From: Brachionus manjavacas
Lineage: Eukaryota; Rotifera; Eurotatoria; Ploima; Brachionidae
Length of the DNA: 64,000 nt
Reading direction: 5' to 3'
Assembly (NCBI GenBank): GCA_019054805.1
Contig: JAHQIY010000001.1
Coordinates: forward strand, 930,001 to 994,000
Position numbers and translations under genes: made by a program. The notes below the pieces were generated by a model. That model had not been told where the DNA came from and did no database searches. It saw nothing but the letters and a program-made list of their open reading frames with translations. Below are positions 19,336 to 30,955 of this stretch, piece by piece; positions within the stretch are counted from its first letter, which is position 1; each line of letters begins with the position of its first letter.

Positions 19336-20888
19336 TCCAGGTGGGGTCTAACGTAGGCACAATAAAGGGTCCTGCAGGTATCTAAAGTCCAATATCTAAA
19401 TGATCTTTTCAACTGGCCGAGTATTCCGGTAGCTCTGTTCACTTGATTTTTAATATGAATAGAAAATTTCAAATTACGTGATAATGTAACTCCCAGATCC
19501 TTTTCTGTGTCGACGTAAGCTAGTGCACTCCTGGACTCGTCTTCCCCCATCATTAGTTCGGATTGGGCGTAGCTGTTCTTACCAGACTTGCTAAATTCCA
19601 TCGCCTTGCATTTGCTCACGTTGAAAAGCATACGCCACGTGTTTGACCACTCAGAGAGTGCATCGAGGTCATGTTGCAGTGTTGATAGATCACTGGTGCT
19701 TCGTATTGTGGCAATCAGTTTACTGTCATCGGCAAATAGTTTGACAAGATGACTGACCGCCGCTGGCATGTCGTTGATGAAGATGACGAACAGAAACGGA
19801 CCAAGGACGCTACCTTGAGGGACCCCACTAGACACATCAATCCAGTCAGCAGTGTGCTGACCCATCACTACCCGCTGCTGCCTTCTTGACAAGAAGTCGC
19901 TGACCCAATCGACAATGCCTGGACAAAACCCGTAGGCAACCAGTTTGGCTCTTAGAGATGCGTGACAAACTCTGTCGAAAGCTTTTGCAAAATCGAGGAA
20001 TACAACTAGGACGTAGAATCCCCTATCGATGCCATCGCTTATGCGGTCCACCGTCTCTAGTAAATTAGTGACTACTGACTTCTTCAGGACAAAACCGTGT
20101 TGATTCGGAACGATCGCTTTGTTGCTGTAGAGGTGATCCATCATGACGTCTCTTACCATACGTTCCATCAACTTACAGGGGATTGACGTCAAGGAAATAG
20201 GCCTGTAATTACCAGGGGAACTCCTACTACCTTTCTTGAAGATGGGGCTGATCTGAGCGAGTCTCCAAGCGTCTGGGATCCTGCCGCTGTTGTACGAACT
20301 GGTGAAGATAGCGCTGAGGACCTCCGAAAAGGCAATGGCGCAACTTTTGATGACGAATGGGTGGATACCATCCATGCCAGGCGATTTCCTAGGGTTTAGG
20401 CGCAGTATGTACTTGCGAACGGTGGCGGGCGAGAAGAAATCAACATCTATGTCTTGCTGGGGACTTACCATGAGCTGGAGAGGCGGAGCTTGGCATGGTA
20501 GGCGAGGGATGAAGACACTTCCAAATTGGACATTGAGAATGTTCACGATCTTGTCACCATCAGTGTGAAAGGCGCCATGACAGTCGAGCAGGCCTTTGAT
20601 GGAGTCTCTGCATTGCTTCTGGCTGTTAATATAGTTGTAAAGAAGCTTTGGTTGAAGCTTACAGACCCTGACAATAGATGCTTCGAACTTACAGATGGCA
20701 TTTCTTACAGCTTGTTTTACCTGCTTGCAGATCAAGGAGTAAGCGGTTCTCAACTCAAGGCAACAAGGGGCTGATCCAATCCGACAGTAGATTTTGTACT
20801 TCATCCTGGTTAACAACTTGATTTTGGGGTTGAACCACTTGGGATTGGGGCGCTTGCGTGCTCTTGGCACTTGGTTGGGGATAGCCAT
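19200..20888 (-). CDS. LINE2 ORF2 reverse transcriptase part, copy B
   Basis: 562 codons. The linker (KWFNPKIKLLTRMKYKIY) leads into RT blocks: SPGMDGIHPFVIK, NYRPISLTSIPCKLMERMV, FLDFAKAFDRVCHASL, SGVPQGSVLGPFLFVIFIND, catalytic LFADDSKLI and WRMLFNVSKCKAMEF. It reverse-transcribes the element RNA at the nicked target. The last 45 residues are out of frame because of the G-run shift. It would normally be fused to the endonuclease part upstream. Confidence 0.88.
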   Translation of the reverse strand: MAIPNQVPRARKRPNPKWFNPKIKLLTRMKYKIYCRIGSAPCCLELRTAYSLICKQVKQAVRNAICKFEASIVRVCKLQPKLLYNYINSQKQCRDSIKGLLDCHGAFHTDGDKIVNILNVQFGSVFIPRLPCQAPPLQLMVSPQQDIDVDFFSPATVRKYILRLNPRKSPGMDGIHPFVIKSCAIAFSEVLSAIFTSSYNSGRIPDAWRLAQISPIFKKGSRSSPGNYRPISLTSIPCKLMERMVRDVMMDHLYSNKAIVPNQHGFVLKKSVVTNLLETVDRISDGIDRGFYVLVVFLDFAKAFDRVCHASLRAKLVAYGFCPGIVDWVSDFLSRRQQRVVMGQHTADWIDVSSGVPQGSVLGPFLFVIFINDMPAAVSHLVKLFADDSKLIATIRSTSDLSTLQHDLDALSEWSNTWRMLFNVSKCKAMEFSKSGKNSYAQSELMMGEDESRSALAYVDTEKDLGVTLSRNLKFSIHIKNQVNRATGILGQLKRSFRYWTLDTCRTLYCAYVRPHLECAAVVWSPLARKTQRCSSRCREGPPNWCPALETGATKTVLPSLD

Positions 20889-21128
20889 GGAGGAAGCAGC
20901 GGCATAGGACTTGATTATCCAATCATATGCGATATTGACGTCCTTATCAATGGGGATGATGCTGTCATTAATGAGGGTACTGAAGAGCTCGTAGTTGCCA
21001 CGGTGAAGGACTGGGCGAGGGGATACTACAGAAGGAGTATGACCGCCAGTGCGGAGCTCGTAATTCCAGGTAAGTGTTGCGTGCAGGCCGTCCTTCTCAG
21101 TAAAACCAAGGGGAGGTCCGTGTGTTAC

Positions 21129-21938
21129 TCAGAAGACTCTGGCAGGATCGCTCGTGACCACGAGATCCAGGATGTTGGTTCCTAGCCTTGGATAGAGAAC
21201 GTACTGGGTCAGAAAGTTCTTACCTAGAGTGTCCAAAAACTTCAGGCTGGATGGACGTCCTTTGTTGACACAGAAACCTCCTTCTTGGGTCCAGCTGATA
21301 TCTGGGAAGTTGAGGTCACCGGCCACTAGAAGACTTTTTGATGAAGATGAGCTGCACAGGAAACTCGCATGGCCAATGCACCTGTTGATCTCAAAGTTGA
21401 GCTCTCCATCGGCGTATGGGGGCCTATAAATGCACCCAACAAGAATAGTTTCGTCTTTGCTCTTGACGTTGCACCATATCTGCTCGCTCCTAGTGTTGGA
21501 CAGAACCTCGTCGCTGACCTCAAAGCTCTCTACGTCACAGCGCACATATATAGCTACACCTCCCCCTCGGGCCATTTCCCTATTCTTACCGTAGAGCTTG
21601 TAGTTGTCCAATTTGCAATTGCTCAGGGCGTTGAACCATGTCTCCGTGATGAGGATTACGTGAGGGGATTTGTGAAAGGCAGATAGAGAGTTGAAGTCGC
21701 TCCATTTGTTAGCGAAAGATGTGGCATTAGTGTAAAAAAAGTTTAAAAATTTGGTTGGATTACCATTGGATTCCTTGCTGTTTGAAGATGAGGTGCGATT
21801 AGTCGAAGTAGATCTCCCGGAGCTCATTCCACCTGATGCCCCAATAAAATTTCTTGCCAGCTTATGGATGACCCTGAGGTTTGACGCCGTAGCGGTGCCT
21901 CCCTTCAGAGTCGCTCTTGCTTTCGCTGAGGAGGTCAT
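21129..21938 (-). CDS. LINE2 ORF2 APE-type endonuclease part, copy B
   Basis: Residues 90-269 form an AP-endonuclease-like domain with the landmarks FYTNATSFANKW, ITETWF (catalytic Glu), GGGVAIYVR, VGCIYRPP, VAGDLNFPDISW (catalytic Asp/Asn) and NILDLVVTSD. It nicks target DNA. The N-terminal 80 residues are Ser/Thr-rich. The start overlaps the end of ORF1 by 77 bp in another frame. A frame break near 21130 separates it from the RT, although the sequence between remains readable in another frame. Confidence 0.85.
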   Translation of the reverse strand: MTSSAKARATLKGGTATASNLRVIHKLARNFIGASGGMSSGRSTSTNRTSSSNSKESNGNPTKFLNFFYTNATSFANKWSDFNSLSAFHKSPHVILITETWFNALSNCKLDNYKLYGKNREMARGGGVAIYVRCDVESFEVSDEVLSNTRSEQIWCNVKSKDETILVGCIYRPPYADGELNFEINRCIGHASFLCSSSSSKSLLVAGDLNFPDISWTQEGGFCVNKGRPSSLKFLDTLGKNFLTQYVLYPRLGTNILDLVVTSDPARVF

Positions 21939-22566
21939 TCCGTTTGTTTCGTTCGGTCCTTAGTTCTCGTTCCAATGCTCTCTCGCTGGGGGTTTTGTCT
22001 GGATTGATATAAACATTCTTTAAGTCCTCAGTGCCCCGAAGGTTCTTGGGGTTGCGTAGCGCCGTTTGCTTGCTAGATTCCTCCTTGAACTCCACCAAGA
22101 TCATATCAAGCTCCTTTTTAGACCGATTTTCATTGCTCTTATTGTTCCTAATGCGCCTAAAGCGCTTAACGGTTTTGCTCCTATCTAATTTCAGAGCTTT
22201 TAAAACCACTTCCACCTTTTCTTCGTCTTCCTCCTCATCTCCAACTCCAACTCCTGATATCACTACATTGTTTTCGATCCTTGCCTTGTCGTTGATCTCC
22301 TTGTTGACACTGGCTATGAGGACCTGCGTCTGTTCACTCTGTTTCTTGCCGTTGACAATGGCACTCCACGAAGCTTCCATTCCACCAGTCTGGTTCTTCT
22401 TTGCCTCAGCTAACTCGGTTTTCATTGTCTCGATTGTTTTGGACTGGTCCTTAACAACGGTCACAAGTGCCATAATATACTTGTGCATTTTCTCACGGAT
22501 TGCCCCAACCTGTTCGTTGCCCACTGACACCCAGTCCACCTCCAAAATCTTAAGCGCTTCGTCCAT
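21862..22566 (-). CDS. LINE2 ORF1 RNA-binding protein, copy B
   Basis: 234 residues. A helical, coiled-coil-like N-terminal half (VKDQSKTIETMKTELAEAKK) is followed by a block typical of LINE ORF1 proteins (IENNVVISGVGVGDEEEDEE and KRFRRIRN) and a basic Arg/Glu-rich C-terminus (ERELRTERNKRNDLL). It presumably coats element RNA. In copy C the frame extends 28 residues further upstream (see 34658-35446). Confidence 0.75.
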   Translation of the reverse strand: MDEALKILEVDWVSVGNEQVGAIREKMHKYIMALVTVVKDQSKTIETMKTELAEAKKNQTGGMEASWSAIVNGKKQSEQTQVLIASVNKEINDKARIENNVVISGVGVGDEEEDEEKVEVVLKALKLDRSKTVKRFRRIRNNKSNENRSKKELDMILVEFKEESSKQTALRNPKNLRGTEDLKNVYINPDKTPSERALERELRTERNKRNDLLSESKSDSEGRHRYGVKPQGHP

Positions 22567-22784
22567 TTGCTCAATAGAAGAAGACGAAACAGCCGAATTA
22601 ATTATGTTAATTTTTTGAGTTTTTTTGAAAAAATGTTTTTTTTTTTATTCAATTTTTGTAAATTTTAATAAATGACTGTTATTAGTGAGCATTTTTTCGA
22701 TATAACTGTATTTGATCATCTATTGTAGGAAGGATTCGGAAAAAAATCTGATAAAAAGTGTACAGTACTGCTATGATAAACTGT

Positions 22785-23205
22785 TTTTAAGAAATTTTAC
22801 GTAAAATCGCGTAAAGTCGCGAAGAAAAATTACGCAATTTTACTATAAAAAATTCACTTTAAATGAATAAAAAAAAAAGAAAAAGAAAAAAAATTCATTC
22901 AGATTAAAGTTTAGTCGTTGAAAAACTGGGTCTAGTCGGTAAGGTGAACCATAGTTCAATTATTATCCGAAAAATTCTTGTTCTAAGATTCTGTGAACTA
23001 TCTTAAAATATTTTTTGATTATGCGAACAAATTGAACAAAGCTCAAAATTTAATAGAAAGTCGAAACTGATAAAAAAATTAGTTAATAGTTTTTTAGGTT
23101 TTTTTAGCTTTAGAAATAGCATTTTCTATGATCTGGTTGACTTGGTATTACTCTTTCCATAGTCCCAAATACCTAAATGCGCTCTCTTCTTAAATCTTTG
23201 CCTTT
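22785..23205 (-). mobile_element. ACGTAA-arm / IS1595-like relic (copy B)
   Basis: Same as 9990-10420. It shares with C, against A, GAAAAAGAAAA (A has GAAATAG) and GATAAAAAAATTAG (A has GATATAAAAGTTAG). Confidence 0.4.
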
Positions 23206-23827
23206 CAGCATAAAATAATAAAAATTAAAAAAAATTAAAATTATTTTTTTTCAGCCTTTTAGTGTTTTTTAGTGAGTGAAATAAGAGTGAACATTTTTCA
23301 ATATTAATATTAGAAACTTTCCACCATATAAGATTAGTATTTTTTAAACTAAAGAAATTCGATTAAACTAAAGTCAGTGGCACATTTGTCTTGACGAATG
23401 AAGACTTACATAGCTTTAAACACATTCATAGATGATTTGTTTGCATTCGTGATGGAAATGCTCACAATGTATCGCATAGGATGCTGAAAAAAGGTAGCTT
23501 TTTGATTCTATTAAAATAAGAAATTAAAATAAAAAGTTTTGTTAAAATTTTTCAAAAATCATAGGAGATTTTTGTTTTAAGAAATAATCTAACAACTGAT
23601 TTAGTTTTATTTTAAAATAAAAAAGCCGACAGTTCTTTAAAAAAAAATTTTTCTTTGTAATTTTGAATCTTTAACTTCCATTATAATATCTATTTTTTTA
23701 CCCTAAACGGTCTTTAGGGTAAAATACTTAAAAAATATTTTTTAGTTTTTTTTAAAAGATGAAATTGAAATTGAAAAATAAAAAAAAAATTGTAAGCTTG
23801 ATTTAAAAAATTTTATTAATATTTTAG

Positions 23828-24027
23828 AAAAGATGTGTCAAAACTGCCATGGATATTACTTTTTTTATTCAAACAATCAATGGTGGTGGGTAGAAAATCC
23901 ATCAAGAAAGAAAAAGTTGAACATTCCGAAAACTTTTTTCAAAACAATTGGATACATAATCGACATTTTAGATTATATTCGAAAATGTTTCGAATTTAAA
24001 TATTTTTTTGTAAATTTCGTTTTTTAA
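23828..24027 (+). CDS. WWW exon Y1, intact in copy B
   Basis: Open from the acceptor TTAATATTTTAG to TAA. It reads MCQNCHGYYFFYSNNQWWWV, then a basic patch (ENPSRKKKLNIPKTF), an Ile/Leu-rich helix (TIGYIIDILDYIRKCF) and a short hydrophobic end. The CxxC pair and the Trp cluster are conserved with exon Y2 (38252-38451) despite wide DNA divergence. I do not recognise the family. It looks like the last exon of a host or transposon gene duplicated inside the unit. Copies A and C differ only in T-run length and are frameshifted there. Confidence 0.45.
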
Positions 24028-25451
24028 TTTTGTTTTTAAATTGTAATTGTAAATAGTCTTTTATAAATTTTGTTGTAAAAATAAAAAAAAATACAAAAAA
24101 ATTGTAAAATTAATAAAAAGAACTAACCGCAAAAAAAAAAATAAAAAAAATAAGAATTAAAAAAAACATGTACATATTGTAAATAGAAAAATAAAATCAA
24201 ATATATTATTTATATCAAAATTTGTCTTTATTTTTATCTAATTTTTGTTTTCACACTGTCCATTAATTGGAGCGTTTATTTGATTACGATCAGTTTGCTG
24301 AACTTTCTTTCTTTTTAACCATTTAGCTTTTAAACACTTAAACAATTCTAATTTTTAATTTGACTGTATTTATATTATTTCAACATTTTTTCATAAAAGG
24401 CTGGTCATTATAAAATTAAAAATAAGATTTATGGTTTAAAATGTTGATAACCTTTTTTTTCGACTTATTCTAGAATAGTATCAGCTAATACATAGTTATT
24501 GACTTTTATAATTTTTCTTATTTTCTAAACATCTAAAAAGGTAAACCTAAATTAAGAAAAAATTCAAAAAAAAAGAAAAGAACAAAAATTTTTAAATCAA
24601 AATGAATTTTGAAACGTAAAGACATACAGAATCAGAATAATAAAAAGTGAACTTCGAAACTAAATTTAATATGGTTCCCATGAATTATTTTGATCCCGGA
24701 TAGTCTAGTTTTTGACCCAAAAATATTCAACCAACATTTAAGTAAATTCGAGAAATTTCTGGTAAAATCATCGGAACAAATCTGTGGAGTTAATTATTTT
24801 ACTAATAAACTGGCAATAATATAATTTACTAAATTAGTCTAAATTAAAGTATATTTTTAAAGCTTTTTCTTTCTGGATAATGTCTTTTAAAAGAAAATAA
24901 GCTTTTGAAATTTTTAATTTCAAATTCTAATGAGAAAATGTGGAGCTTATAAAATTTGAAAACTTTTTCAAAACCTTTTCATTATTGTCTCGCGTTATAG
25001 CCAAAAAATCAAAAAGCTAAATTAGCTGCTTATAAATTATTTAAGTTTATTAATTTAAATTTCTAAAATAAAACTAAAACTGAGAAAAAAAATGAAATGA
25101 AAAAACAAATTGAATTGAAACATGAGGAGTTTAAGTGACTAATTTAACTTTTTGATATAACGCGAGACAAAAATGCAAAGAACTGCTAAAATTTTTGAAA
25201 AAATCATAGGACTTTTTTTGTTTAACAAAAAAATCAAATAACTGATTTTGTTATATTTTAAAATAAAAGAGCTGACGGTTCTTTTGAAATAAAATTTTCT
25301 TCGAAATTTTGAATCTTTTACTTCAAGTATAATACATACTTTTTTACTCTTGAGACCGTATAAATAGTCTTTTTTTATTTACAAAAAAATAAAATTGAAA
25401 TTGAAAAATTAAAAAAAAATTGTAAGCTTGATTTAAAAAATTTTATTAATA

Positions 25452-25656
25452 TTTTAGAAAAGAGGTGTCAAAACTGCCATGGATATTACTTTTTTATTCA
25501 AACCATCAATGGTGGTGGGTAGAAAATCCATCAAGAAAGAAAAAGTTGAACATTCCGAAAACTTTTCTCAAAACAATTGCATTAATAATCGACATTTTGG
25601 ATTATATTCGAAAATGTTTCGAATTTACATATTTTTTTGTAAATTTCGTTTTTTAA
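25452..25656 (+). pseudogene. WWW exon Y2, copy B (frame broken)
   Basis: As in copy A, the T-run before the Trp cluster is one base short, splitting the frame. The rest (QWWWVENPSRKKKLNIPKTF) is conserved. Confidence 0.4.
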
Positions 25657-27071
25657 TTTTGTTTTTTAATTTTAATTGTAAATAGTCTTTTATAAATTTT
25701 GTTGTAAAAATAAAAAAAAATACAAAAAAATTGTAAAATTAATAAAAAAGATACACCGCAAAAAAAAAATAAAAAAAATAAGAATTAAAAAAAAAACATG
25801 TACATATTGTAAATAGAAAAATAAAATCAAATAAATTATTTATATCAAAATTTGTCTTTATTTTTTTCTAATTTTTGTTTTCACACTGTCCATTAATTGG
25901 AGCGTTCATTTGAAAACGATTATTATTTTCTTAAAGTATTAATATTGTCCAGGAAATAAGTCATTCACATGATAAAAATCAGTTGCTGACCTTTTTAATT
26001 TTGTAAACTTTTAACCTATTATTCTAATTTTTTCTTAGAAAATTCTTAGAAAGATTGCCGAATAATAGGTAAGACAGAAATTTTAAATAAGTTTGTTAGT
26101 TTATTTTTTTAAAATTTAACATACTTAAGTTTAAGTCTTTAAATTGAAATAATATTTTGAATTGATCATCAACTTCAAGATAACGTAAATTTGAACAATT
26201 TCTTTATTTTATGTTAAAAATGCGAGTGATTTTAATTAAAAAAAAAAATGAAATCTTTATTTTCGATGAAACTAATGCTTTCAAGGCAAATTAGCCCAAA
26301 ACTTAAATTAAAAAAATATATTTAAAATAAATAGACCAAAATATTTGAATAAAATAAGAATTTTTTTTTTAATTTTGTAATTAATGAAGAAAAAAAGAAA
26401 AAAAATTTTAGATTTGCTTGATTAAAAAAGATTTGCTTGATATAAAAAAAGAACTAGCTTTTTAGTTTCCTTTTTTAAAAAATTTGTTGAGCTTTAGAAT
26501 TGAATAGCAAAATTTTCTATTCTCTTGGATTAAAAATTTTTTTAATTCAAATTCTAAGAAGAAAATTTTAAGCTTTATGTATAAGAAAAATTCTAACAGT
26601 TCTTTGCATTTTTGTCTCGCGTTATATCAAAAAAATCAAAAAGTTAAAATAGTCGCTTAAACTCTTCATGTTTCAATTCAATTTTTTTTTCATTATATTT
26701 TTATTTGCTTGGTTTTAAATTGAGTTTTTTTAAAATTTGAAAAAGCTCTGAAATTAAATTATGAAGACTTTCTAATTCTGGTGATTCTAGAGATTTTGAA
26801 TTAATATAAATAACATTTGGCAAGATTTTTTTTCTATTCTACTTTTTTCAATAAGACTTTAAGTAAAAAAAGCCCTAAAAAGAAGTGGCTTTATTTAAAA
26901 AAAAAACAAACTGAATTCAAAATATGTATTTTTATAAAATTAAATCAAATGATAGTTTTTCCGGCTATCTTTATTAATAATTAACATATATATAATGCTA
27001 TTTTTTGTTTTTTGTCGAAATTTTGACAACAAATTTTAAGAGAATTACCAAACAGATTTTCTTGATTTTTT

Positions 27072-28199
27072 TATTATTATTTATTTGTTATTTATTTATT
27101 TATTTTCTTTATCGAGCTAGGGCTCCTTCAGAATAAATTAAAAATCAAAATCAAAATAAAAAATAAAATTAAAGTTAATAAAATGAGATAAAAAAATCAA
27201 AATAAAGTAAATAAGCTAAAAAAAATGAAAGTTTAGAAGACAAAGATTGTTTCATGTGGCACATGTTTACATAGTTCTGGTTTCGGGAAAAAAGGAGGAA
27301 ATAGTAAGGTAGCAATTACACAATGGAGTTGGGTATTCAATTTATCTCGATTCGAAACCTTCTTTGTATTCCTGCACCAGTGTTTCAAACAATGGAATAG
27401 AATGACTCAGTCCTGTCCCAACATTTCTCTCACTCAACTAAAAAAGCCGATTTGAGACTGTAAGTAATTCAAGTTTGTTAAAAGCTTCGTGATGCATGAT
27501 ATTGGAGGGAGTATCATATTTTAACTTACGAAAAGATCTGACTGCTGTATTCTGAATTGCTTGTAACTTTTTGATATTATTTTCTGAAAATTCAGGCAAG
27601 GAAACGAATAGTCTAGAATTGAACCAACTAAAGATTTATAAAGATTTCCCAACGTTTTTTGATTAAGACCCCATTTTTCATTTGACATCTTAATAATATT
27701 TACCCTTTTGTTGCAGCGTTCTTTAATTTCGTCTACTAATATATTAAAATTTAATTTAGAATCAAATTTTTTACCAAGAAACTTGATTTCTTTTTGGCTC
27801 ATTATTCTGTTTTCATAAATTTTTAAGTTTAGATTATCACTCTCTTTATTGTACCTAGAGAAGATTACTGAACACGACTTTTCAACTGATATCTTCATTT
27901 TCCATTTAATAAGCCTTTGTTAAAGTTCGTTGTTGTAATTATTTATCTTATTTTCTAGGTTCCCCTTTTTGTAATAAATGAAGAATGTAACTAGATCATC
28001 TGCGAAAAGCTGAAAGTATTCATTATTTGTTTTGTTTCTTTTGGGGATGTCATTAATATATATACTAAATAAAAGAGGACTAATTACTGAGCCTTGAGGA
28101 ACACCTGCAGTTATTTGATATTCGTCGCTCAAGTGGTCATTCACATTTACCTTAAATGTCCTAGAGTCTAAAAAGGGTCTAATCCAGTTAACAAGACCC
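27072..28199 (-). mobile_element. LINE3, 5'-truncated, copy B
   Basis: Same element and frame breaks as 14271-15398 (FADD block near 27990). It is identical in structure and orientation and abuts M3 exon 1. Confidence 0.85.
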
Positions 28200-28380
28200 A
28201 AAAAGCCAAAACTAACATAAAGTTACAAACTAAATTAAAGGCTATGAACGAATTAGATAAAAATTTAGGAAACGTTTTATGTTATATAAATATTTTAATA
28301 AGTGTTTTTCCGGATAAAGATGTTCGAGACACTTCCTCTGATGTTGTAGCTGAACTGAATAAGTTTACAATTGAATTAAG
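28198..28380 (+). pseudogene. M3 peptidase-like exon 1, copy B
   Basis: Same coding as in copy A (FPDKDVRDTSSDVVAELNKF) with the intact donor AAG|GTAATT. Confidence 0.7.
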
Positions 28381-28428
28381 GTAATTTAAAAATAAAAATG
28401 CTCATGAAAAAATTTAATTTTTTTTGGA

Positions 28429-28668
28429 ATGGACAAAAAATTTTTGGAATTTTTAGAAAAAGCTCGATCACAGTTTGACCAACATTTAGACAATGAATCG
28501 AGACGGTATTTGGAAAAGAACATACTTGAACGAAGACTTGATGGTCTTCATTTAGACGATAACACTTTGAACCATGTCAAGATATTAAGTGAAAGGATAA
28601 GTGGTTTATGTGTGGAGTTTTCGAAAAACTGTAATGAGAATCGACTAAATTTAGGAATTAAAAAATAA
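28429..28668 (+). pseudogene. M3 peptidase-like exon 2, copy B
   Basis: Same coding as copy A (RRYLEKNILERRLDGLHLDD, LCVEFSKNCNEN). One A is lost in the A-run near 28662. The upstream GG replaces AG here too. Confidence 0.7.
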
Positions 28669-28733
28669 TATATTTGAAAGACAATTTAATCAATTAGTTG
28701 CTATTTTAATAAAAATTAACATTTTTGTAAAAA

Positions 28734-29042
28734 TAGAAGTCGAAAATGAAAGTCCCGAAACAGCAGCAAATGTAGAACCAACCAGAAAAGGCCGTGGTGG
28801 TCGCAAAAAGGGAAGCAAAAATAAAAAAACTCTAGAAAAAGATGCACGTGAGAGAGAAGCTAGCGAGAGAAAATAATAAAATTTCAAATTTTTTAAAACA
28901 AATAATTTTTATACGGAAAATTTATGCCATTTTTATATTAAAATACCGTTTTTTTATCAGTTTAAATAAAAATTTGTGACGCATTAAAATCCAGAATTCT
29001 GGCTTAAAGTGCAACGCATTAGGGGGCAAGGCATTACGGTAT
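28734..29042. mobile_element. Deleted relic of foldback element E3 (copy B)
   Basis: The AT-hook exon remnant (to the stop at about 28876) plus the right terminus GGCAAGGCATTACGG, with the same deletion junctions as in copy A. Confidence 0.75.
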
Positions 29043-29739
29043 TAATGATAAAATAGCTTTATTTATTACTAAAATTTTTTACAATTTTTAAAAGAAACAA
29101 TATATTTTTTAATTTCATCAAAAAAAAATGGATATAGAGCTTATTAGTTCTTTAACGGAAATAAAAGATAAAAATTTAATTTTATTGAAAAATTGAAAAA
29201 AATTAAAAATATTTTATTAAATTTATAAAAACCTCTATAAAACAAAAAAATTTGAATTTAGCTTACATCTTTTGTTTAAGTAACGTAATCATCCGAATTG
29301 TCACTAAAAAATTTAATGACATGTCACTAAATTCGGATAATTACGTTAGTTCCTTTAAAAAGATTAGTGTCCCTTTTTAAAAAAGACTCACTGACACTAC
29401 ATTTATTCAAATTTAATACATTTTAAAAAAATGAAAATACAAAATACAGTTTGATTGTTGATTAAAAAAAATTGTTTGAAAAAATTCAATCCAAATTTTT
29501 TTAAAAATTCTTTAAAAATTAAGTTAAAAATTTTGTGAACCCTTTAAACTAAAAAAATTGTTAACTCACTAGAATATTGTTTTTTGTCAAAATTTTTTGT
29601 CACCAAAAAATTAAATAAATCATCAAGAGCCAAAATTAGGCGCCAACACAGTCTGTCCTGTTAATGAATACAATTCCACTAATTAAATCAGAAATACTAA
29701 AAAAACGTTGGACTAAAATTTGGCTCTAAAAAAAAATCT

Positions 29740-29747
29740 GATTGTAT
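29740..29747. other. Tandem-duplication junction B/C with 8-nt filler
   Basis: The filler GATTGTAT is identical to that at 16942-16949, so both junctions descend from one original breakpoint. Confidence 0.85.
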
Positions 29748-30310
29748 TTTGATTGTAAATTATTTAGATCATTGTATTTAACTTTTGTTCGTCCTTTTTT
29801 GGAATTTGCTGTGCCTGTATGGTCTCCATTTCTTAAGTCGGATTGTGAGAATCTTGAGAGGATTCAACGCAGAGCTACGAAATTTGTTTCTTCAATTAGA
29901 AACAAACCGTATGAAAGCAGATTGAAGGCTTTAAACATTCCAAATCTGGTGGAAAGAAGAAAAAGAGGTGATCTAATTCAATTATACAAGTTGATGCATG
30001 GAATAGAAATGGTTGAAAAAAGCAACAATTTTAATGTCACCAAAATTCAAGGAAGAGATCACTGCTTCAAATATCACAAAGAAATTTCGAGACTCCAACA
30101 TAGAGATAACTTTTTTTTCAACAGAATCGCTAACATATGGAACTCACTGCCAAATCAATTAGTTGAAGCCCCCAATGTTTACAGCTTTAAAGCAGGCATT
30201 GATTGCTGGATGAGCAGCAATCAATCACATCAGCTGTCATAGTGTGCCTTATCAGCACACTCGCTGGCTAGCCAACTACAGTCAAAACTACTACTACTAC
30301 TACTAAAGAT
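29748..30310 (+). mobile_element. LINE1 3' fragment, copy C
   Basis: 166 codons identical to the copy B fragment, with the (TAC)n tail. It begins at the unit boundary. Confidence 0.85.
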
Positions 30311-30760
30311 GACAATTCTAATGTAATTAATTTATTTTTTAATATTGAAAATTTTGTTCTTAGCGATTTTGATGAAGCATCATCATTATTAAAATCTCGT
30401 GACCAAGAAAGATACAATCTTTTTATTTTCAATTTACGTCAAATCTGGCGATGATAAAATATAAACGAAAAGAAACTTAAATAATTTAAAATCGAGTTTG
30501 TTAATTTTTTCAAGGAGAAACTTTAAAAAATTAAAAAGAAATTCAATAAATGCACGAAATTAATTTAACATTTTATATTTTAATAAAAAAAAAAAAAACT
30601 GAATCTAAAAGCTTTTGTTAGTAATTTTAGAAGAATTTTTAGGTAAGGTCTAGGTAAGGTAAGGTAGAAAAGAAATTATCAATTCTAAGTTCAGTAAATT
30701 TGTTTTTTATTTCAATACTAATAAAATAATTAATAAATACATGCCCGAATTAAATGCAAA

Positions 30761-30819
30761 GAATTTATTATATCCGAATTTAAAATTAGTCAAATTTTAA
30801 ATTCGGATATAATGAATTC
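30761..30819. repeat. ATCCGAATTT palindromic mini-element (copy C)
   Basis: Same element as at 9450 and 17964. Confidence 0.7.
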
Positions 30820-30955
30820 AGAGTGGCATAATGCCTCAAGTTTGTTTGATCTTATTTTATTTTAAAAACATTAAAAATTCAATACCAAGGTCTACAAGGT
30901 CCATTGGCGTAAGAATTCTTGGATCCGAGCGAGTTCAATGCTAAATATTCTAAAG

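Larger units (their letters stand above)
18407..22684 (-). mobile_element. LINE2, near full-length CR1/jockey-type element, copy B
   Basis: A 4.28-kb insertion. Comparison with the empty site in copy A (GGGGTTAGTGAG at about 9893) gives the exact ends and a short duplication, TTA (18404-18406 and 22682-22684). The element is antisense. From right to left it has a 5' UTR, ORF1, ORF2 (APE endonuclease plus RT), a 3' UTR with A- and T/C-rich tracts, and an (ATT)n-type 3' tail. Its base composition is distinctly less AT-rich than its surroundings, marking a recent arrival. B and C copies differ by only a couple of substitutions and some homopolymer indels. Confidence 0.92.
16950..29739. repeat. 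Tandem unit copy B (contains LINE2)
   Basis: The middle direct copy, 12.8 kb. It shares LINE2 and many substitutions with C, but shares the trimmed palindromes and other substitutions with A, so it is a mosaic. Confidence 0.9.

Noticed and set aside
20290-21185. Several plus-strand frames opposite the LINE2 ORF2 (and their copies at 33087-33982)
   Set aside because: They are antisense shadows of a GC-richer coding region. No domain is recognisable.
22031-22618. 195-codon plus-strand frame opposite LINE2 ORF1 (and copy at 34827-35414)
   Set aside because: Mirror of the Glu/Lys-rich ORF1, which gives a Ser/Phe/Leu-rich antisense frame. Shadow.
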